DNA of 7,909 bases. Source: Novosphingobium sp. Its GTDB lineage: Bacteria > Pseudomonadota > Alphaproteobacteria > Sphingomonadales > Sphingomonadaceae. Position numbers and translations under genes: made by a program. Shown here one piece after another: positions 5,647-7,909 of this stretch. The notes below the pieces were generated by a model, which saw only the letters and a program-made list of their open reading frames with translations, was not told where the DNA came from and made no database searches. The number at the start of each line of letters is the position of its first letter. The stretch's first letter is position 1. The DNA lies in NCBI GenBank assembly GCA_030830245.1, contig JAURNJ010000015.1:1-7909 (forward strand), given 5' to 3'.

Positions 5647-6072
5647 ATGCGACAGAATCTTTCCATCGGGGCCTTGGCTACCGTCACCGGATGCAAGGTC
5701 GTCACAATCCGCTACTACGAGAAAATCGGGCTGCTCGCCGAACCCGGCCGAAACCGGGGCGGGCATCGGATCTATGATCGGCGGCATCTCGAACGGCTCG
5801 TTTTCATCCGGAAAGCTCGTGAACTCGGCTTCCCGCTTGGCACCGTGCGCGAACTCCTGTCCCTGTCGGCACGACCGGTGGAAGCTCCGTGCTCCGAGGT
5901 GGATTCCATAGCAATCGCGCGCCTTGCCGAAGTCAGGGGGAAGATCGCCGATCTCAAGGCGCTTGAAGCCACGCTCTCGCGCCTCTTGACGCAGTGCGGT
6001 CACACTACGCTCGACGACTGCCGCATTCTGGACGCCTTTCGCGCCGATCCGGATATGACAGTGTCGGGATGA
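5647..6072 (+). CDS. MerR-family metal-responsive transcriptional regulator
   Basis: The product is 141 residues from the ATG at 5647. The open frame extends to 5596, but that stretch is the divergent promoter, and MRQNLSIGALA is the normal family N-terminus. The winged helix-turn-helix includes TGCKVVTIRYYEKIGLL (14-30), the wing GGHRIYD (38-44) and ARELGFPLGTVRELL (57-71). A dimerisation helix runs from about 85 to 116. Cys82, Cys117 and Cys125 sit at or next to the three mercury ligands of Tn501 MerR (82, 117, 126) and the matching Cys of ZntR/PbrR/CadR, with an eight-residue step in the metal loop CGHTTLDDC. It should bind the dyad at 5621-5637 and activate the divergent transporter operon when metal is present. 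Only a weak AAGG precedes the ATG, so the mRNA may be nearly leaderless. Metal specificity (Hg, Pb, Cd or Zn) cannot be read from sequence. Confidence 0.93.
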   Translation: MRQNLSIGALATVTGCKVVTIRYYEKIGLLAEPGRNRGGHRIYDRRHLERLVFIRKARELGFPLGTVRELLSLSARPVEAPCSEVDSIAIARLAEVRGKIADLKALEATLSRLLTQCGHTTLDDCRILDAFRADPDMTVSG

Positions 6073-6109
6073 GGCGATCGCCCATCGCGCCGCTCTTGCG
6101 GGCCCGAGC

Positions 6110-6333
6110 CTAATCCTGCGGTTGCGGCGTGATTCTCAGATAGGGCTTGAGTGTCCGCCATCCCTTGGGAAACTTGCCTCGAGCCTCATCGTCGCTGAGC
6201 GATGGCACGATGATGACGTCTTCGCCCTGACGCCAGTTCACGGGCGTCGCCACGCTATGCTTGGCGGTCAGTTGCAGGGAATCGATTACCCTGAGGATTT
6301 CCTCGAAATTGCGGCCAGCCATGGCCGGGTTGT
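6110..6333 (-). pseudogene. C-terminal remnant of a 1-Cys (Prx6-type) peroxiredoxin
   Basis: The minus-strand frame encodes YNPAMAGRNFEEILRVIDSL followed by QLTAKHSVATPVNWRQGEDV and, after a few more residues, KFPKGWRTLKPYLRITPQPQD. This is a very well-conserved match to the C-terminal third of 1-Cys peroxiredoxins (AhpC/TSA, Prx6 branch). The catalytic N-terminal portion of about 140 residues, with the PVCTTE-type peroxidatic Cys, should lie at 6334-6760 but is not recognisable in any frame. A TGA stops the frame at about 6337-6339. Without the active site the fragment cannot be a working peroxidase. It could be translated from the ATG at 6322 as 70 residues, but a remnant left by deletion or recombination is far likelier. 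It is convergent with merR, stop to stop, 37 bp apart. Confidence 0.85.
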
Positions 6334-6497
6334 AACGTCATGTTCAATTCCTCGCGTTTTTTGCGAAGCAACTTGCCGACGCGATCTCTTCGGTCGCACA
6401 TGGGCCATGGTCGGCCGACGAAGGTTCAAAGGGTGCCAGATTGGCCGCTCACTTCCATCTTAGGGTGGGAATTATAGGCCGAGAAAGGGGTGTCGAG

Positions 6498-6629
6498 ATG
6501 ACAAAGGCCGATCCGGAGCGCGCGTCCGCAGCGCGAGCAATGCGCAGTGGCTATAGACCAAACCAGCTTGCGAGATCAGGGCACTGGTCGCCCCAATTCC
6601 ACCATCGGCTATTGACGCGCAGAGCCTGA
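6498..6629 (+). CDS. possible 43-residue basic small protein (doubtful)
   Basis: The frame runs from the ATG at 6498 to the TGA at 6629 and has AAAGGGG about eight bases upstream, a fair ribosome-binding site. The product begins MTKADPERASAARAMRSG and ends FHHRLLTRRA. It is basic, has no membrane segment and no family I recognise. It lies in a stretch that otherwise looks like non-coding or scrambled DNA, and high GC content makes chance frames of this size common. Confidence 0.15.
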   Translation: MTKADPERASAARAMRSGYRPNQLARSGHWSPQFHHRLLTRRA

Positions 6630-6682
6630 TAACCGTGGATCTAAAGTATCCTGAGACACGAAATTTCCTCGCGTTGGTAGAT

Positions 6683-6694
6683 GAACGGCCGTTC
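6683..6694. repeat. 12-bp perfect palindrome
   Basis: GAACGGCCGTTC is perfectly self-complementary and lies about 90 bp upstream of the ATG at 6781. It could be an operator for the secreted protein gene. In GC-rich DNA a palindrome of this length is only mildly unusual. Confidence 0.25.
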
Positions 6695-6780
6695 GCTGAT
6701 GCGTTCCGGCTAGGTTCAGCCTGATCACTCCATCACATGACGCATGGCGTGAAGCCAATGTTCGATTGAGGAGATGGTCG

Positions 6781-7068
6781 ATGAAACGCGTTTTTCTGGC
6801 AGCGGCTGCGGCGATGTTGTCGCTGCTTGCCGCGCCGGTCGCGATGGCGCAAGGGCACGGCGGTAATCGTGGCGGGCATGAGGCCCCTCGTCACGGTTCA
6901 GGACATGGTTCGTATAACAGCTACGGCTCCTATGGGTACGGGAACTATGATCGCCACCAGCAAAGCTGGAACGTCCCGCGCTACGATCGCCATGCCTATC
7001 GCGACAATTACCGCCGAGACCGTCACGAGCGACGCGGGCACGATCGCCCTCGCCGTCATCACCGATAG
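6781..7068 (+). CDS. small secreted His/Tyr/Arg-rich protein
   Basis: The product is 95 residues from the ATG at 6781, which has GAGGAG seven bases upstream. Residues 1-24 form a signal peptide (MKRVFLAAAAAMLSLLA, then PVAMA before QG). The mature part of about 71 residues is low-complexity and strongly polar. It has a Gly/Ser/Tyr segment (SYNSYGSYGYGNYDRH) and an Arg/His/Asp-rich end (RRDRHERRGHDRPRRHHR), with ten His and seven Tyr overall. The N-terminal style resembles periplasmic RcnB-like proteins, which are involved in nickel/cobalt homeostasis, but the folded C-terminal domain of that family is missing. The His content suggests metal binding, which would fit the neighbouring metal genes; this is inference. 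It stands alone between a rearranged interval and a convergent gene. Confidence 0.78.
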   Translation: MKRVFLAAAAAMLSLLAAPVAMAQGHGGNRGGHEAPRHGSGHGSYNSYGSYGYGNYDRHQQSWNVPRYDRHAYRDNYRRDRHERRGHDRPRRHHR

Positions 7069-7199
7069 TCAGGGATGACCCCACGATCCGCCCCATTGGC
7101 TGGCTGAGCATGCGATGGTGCGAATGTCGATGGGCGGCTGAGGGGAGCATCAGCGATCGTTAACAGATTGTTGGGTGCTCTGGCCGAATTGGCTGTTTG

Positions 7200-7909
7200 T
7201 CAAAATGCGCGACGAGAGAAACTCGCGGCATCGGCCTGCTTCCACCATTTCGCGAGACGCTCGTCGCGTGCACCGTCAATCATCTCGCCCGCCGCGACGA
7301 AATGATAGACCTCATCCATCGTGCGCATCTCCATCGCGCTGATGCGCTGCCTGAAATTGTCCGGACTGAACTCGTCGGGTGATTCGAGGCCGCAGGCCAC
7401 GACGATGTCGTGCAGGGCGTTGAGCGTTGCCTTCTGAAACCGTGCGACGCGCGCCGCCTTGTCTTCGACGACCAAGCCGCGCTGGCGGGCGGGTGACTGT
7501 GTCGCCACGCCTGTCGGACATGTGTCGGTATGGCAGCGCAGTGACTGAACGCAACCGAGCGCGAACATGAAGGCGCGTGCGGCGTTGCACCAGTCCGCCC
7601 CAAGCGCCGCGTTCATCGCGATCGACGCACCGGAATTGACCTTGCCGGAAGCCGCCAGCCTGATCACCGGCTTGAGGTTTGCGCCGACGAGCGCGTTGCG
7701 CGCGAGGATCAGGCCCTCGCGGAGGGGCATACCCACCCTGTCCGAAAGTTCGATCGGTGCTGAACCGGTGCCGCCTTCAGCCCCATCGACGACGAGGTAA
7801 TCGACCAGAATGCCAGTCTCCAGCATGGCTTTGACGATCGCGAACAACTCGTGCGGATGGCCGATGCAGAGCTTGAGGCCGACCGGCTTGCCGCCGGACA
7901 GCTCGCGCA
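7200..7909 (-). CDS. FMN-binding glutamate-synthase-family protein, C-terminal part (partial, start outside window)
   Basis: The frame is open from the right edge to a TGA at 7200-7202, giving 235 visible residues. It shows LKLCIGHPHEL, then VDYLVVDGAEGGTGSAP, the flavin/substrate-loop signature of the glutamate synthase alpha-subunit synthase domain. Next are LKPVIRLAASGKVNSGASIA and the cluster-binding stretch C119-VQSLR-C125-HTDT-C130-PTGVATQ, matching the [3Fe-4S] Cys triad of GltB. It ends FSRRAF. These stand-alone proteins contain the FMN/Fe-S synthase domain without the GltB amidotransferase domain, and their real substrate is often unknown. It is convergent with the secreted protein gene and seems to belong to the resident chromosome rather than to the metal cluster. 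Calling it a true glutamate synthase would go beyond the sequence. Confidence 0.92.
   Translation of the reverse strand, partial: RELSGGKPVGLKLCIGHPHELFAIVKAMLETGILVDYLVVDGAEGGTGSAPIELSDRVGMPLREGLILARNALVGANLKPVIRLAASGKVNSGASIAMNAALGADWCNAARAFMFALGCVQSLRCHTDTCPTGVATQSPARQRGLVVEDKAARVARFQKATLNALHDIVVACGLESPDEFSPDNFRQRISAMEMRTMDEVYHFVAAGEMIDGARDERLAKWWKQADAASFSRRAF

Larger units (their letters stand above)
6340..6780. other. about 440 bp without a convincing gene
   Basis: No recognisable protein family, RNA gene or insertion-sequence end was found here. The peroxiredoxin N-terminus expected in this position is absent, so foreign or scrambled DNA has probably been joined at about 6335. A 43-codon frame (6498-6629) and a 12-bp perfect palindrome, GAACGGCCGTTC (6683-6694), are the only structures of note. 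The right end must contain the promoter of the secreted protein gene at 6781, but no clear -35/-10 pair was identified. Confidence 0.6.

Noticed and set aside
6073..6082. GGCGATCGCC palindrome just after the merR stop
   Set aside because: It is a ten-base palindrome containing GCGATCGC, common in GC-rich genomes, with no T-run to make a terminator.
6255..6401. 48-codon minus-strand frame beginning MCDRRDRVGKLLRKKREE, reminiscent of an XRE-type helix-turn-helix N-terminus
   Set aside because: Only a dozen residues look suggestive, no ribosome-binding site precedes it, and most of it overlaps the well-conserved peroxiredoxin remnant in another frame.
7088..7137. CCGCCCCAT and ATGGGCGG as arms of a bidirectional terminator between convergent genes
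   Set aside because: The arms need a bulge, the loop is over 30 bases, and no T-run follows on either strand.
1..7909. tRNA, rRNA, CRISPR, transposase, integrase or attachment site
   Set aside because: No cloverleaf-like sequence, regular spaced repeats or recombinase motif was seen on either strand. Signs of mobility are limited to the broken genes.

Overview
This is a GC-rich window whose gene content and protein style suggest an alphaproteobacterium, most likely a sphingomonad (Sphingomonadales). The assignment is by impression of protein families and base composition, not by a marker gene. Almost everything between about 540 and 5580 runs on the minus strand and looks like an accessory metal and sulfur detoxification cluster. 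It lies between a probable cytochrome oxidase locus on the left and a partial FMN-binding glutamate synthase-like gene on the right.

Left edge (1-435, plus): the last 54 codons of a membrane protein, probably the C-terminus of a heme-copper oxidase subunit I+III fusion. Its stop overlaps the start of a 90-residue protein with three membrane segments.

Minus-strand block (541-4039, read right to left): an ETHE1-type persulfide dioxygenase (3290-4039), a thioredoxin-reductase-like flavoprotein (2297-3232), a zf-TFIIB zinc-ribbon protein with a His-rich tail (1778-2095), an unrecognised protein with one C-terminal membrane helix (1247-1732), and a ZIP metal transporter that appears broken by a frameshift and has no clear start codon (541-1217). 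The first two genes plausibly handle persulfide (sulfane sulfur). The last three look metal-related or unknown.

Metal-responsive unit (4249-6072): a MerR-family regulator (plus) diverges from a Cys-rich CDF-type transporter and a periplasmic DUF411 (CopG-like) protein (both minus). The divergent region carries a textbook MerR-type promoter: a 17-bp dyad inside a 19-bp -35/-10 spacer, pointing at the transporter. The 209 bp between DUF411 and the persulfide dioxygenase hold three inverted repeats that could be operators or a terminator.

Right part (6073-7909): a 70-codon C-terminal remnant of a 1-Cys peroxiredoxin, about 450 bp with no convincing gene, a small secreted His/Tyr/Arg-rich protein (6781-7068), and the C-terminal 235 residues of an FMN/[3Fe-4S] glutamate-synthase-family protein. 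The truncated peroxiredoxin, the broken ZIP gene and the empty interval suggest an island that has been rearranged.

Working model (inference): MerR senses a thiophilic metal and induces the transporter plus the periplasmic Cys/Met/His metal binder. The adjoining persulfide dioxygenase and flavoprotein deal with sulfane sulfur or thiol stress. Whether the two units are co-regulated depends on the 4040-4248 region. No RNA gene, CRISPR array, transposase or origin was seen.
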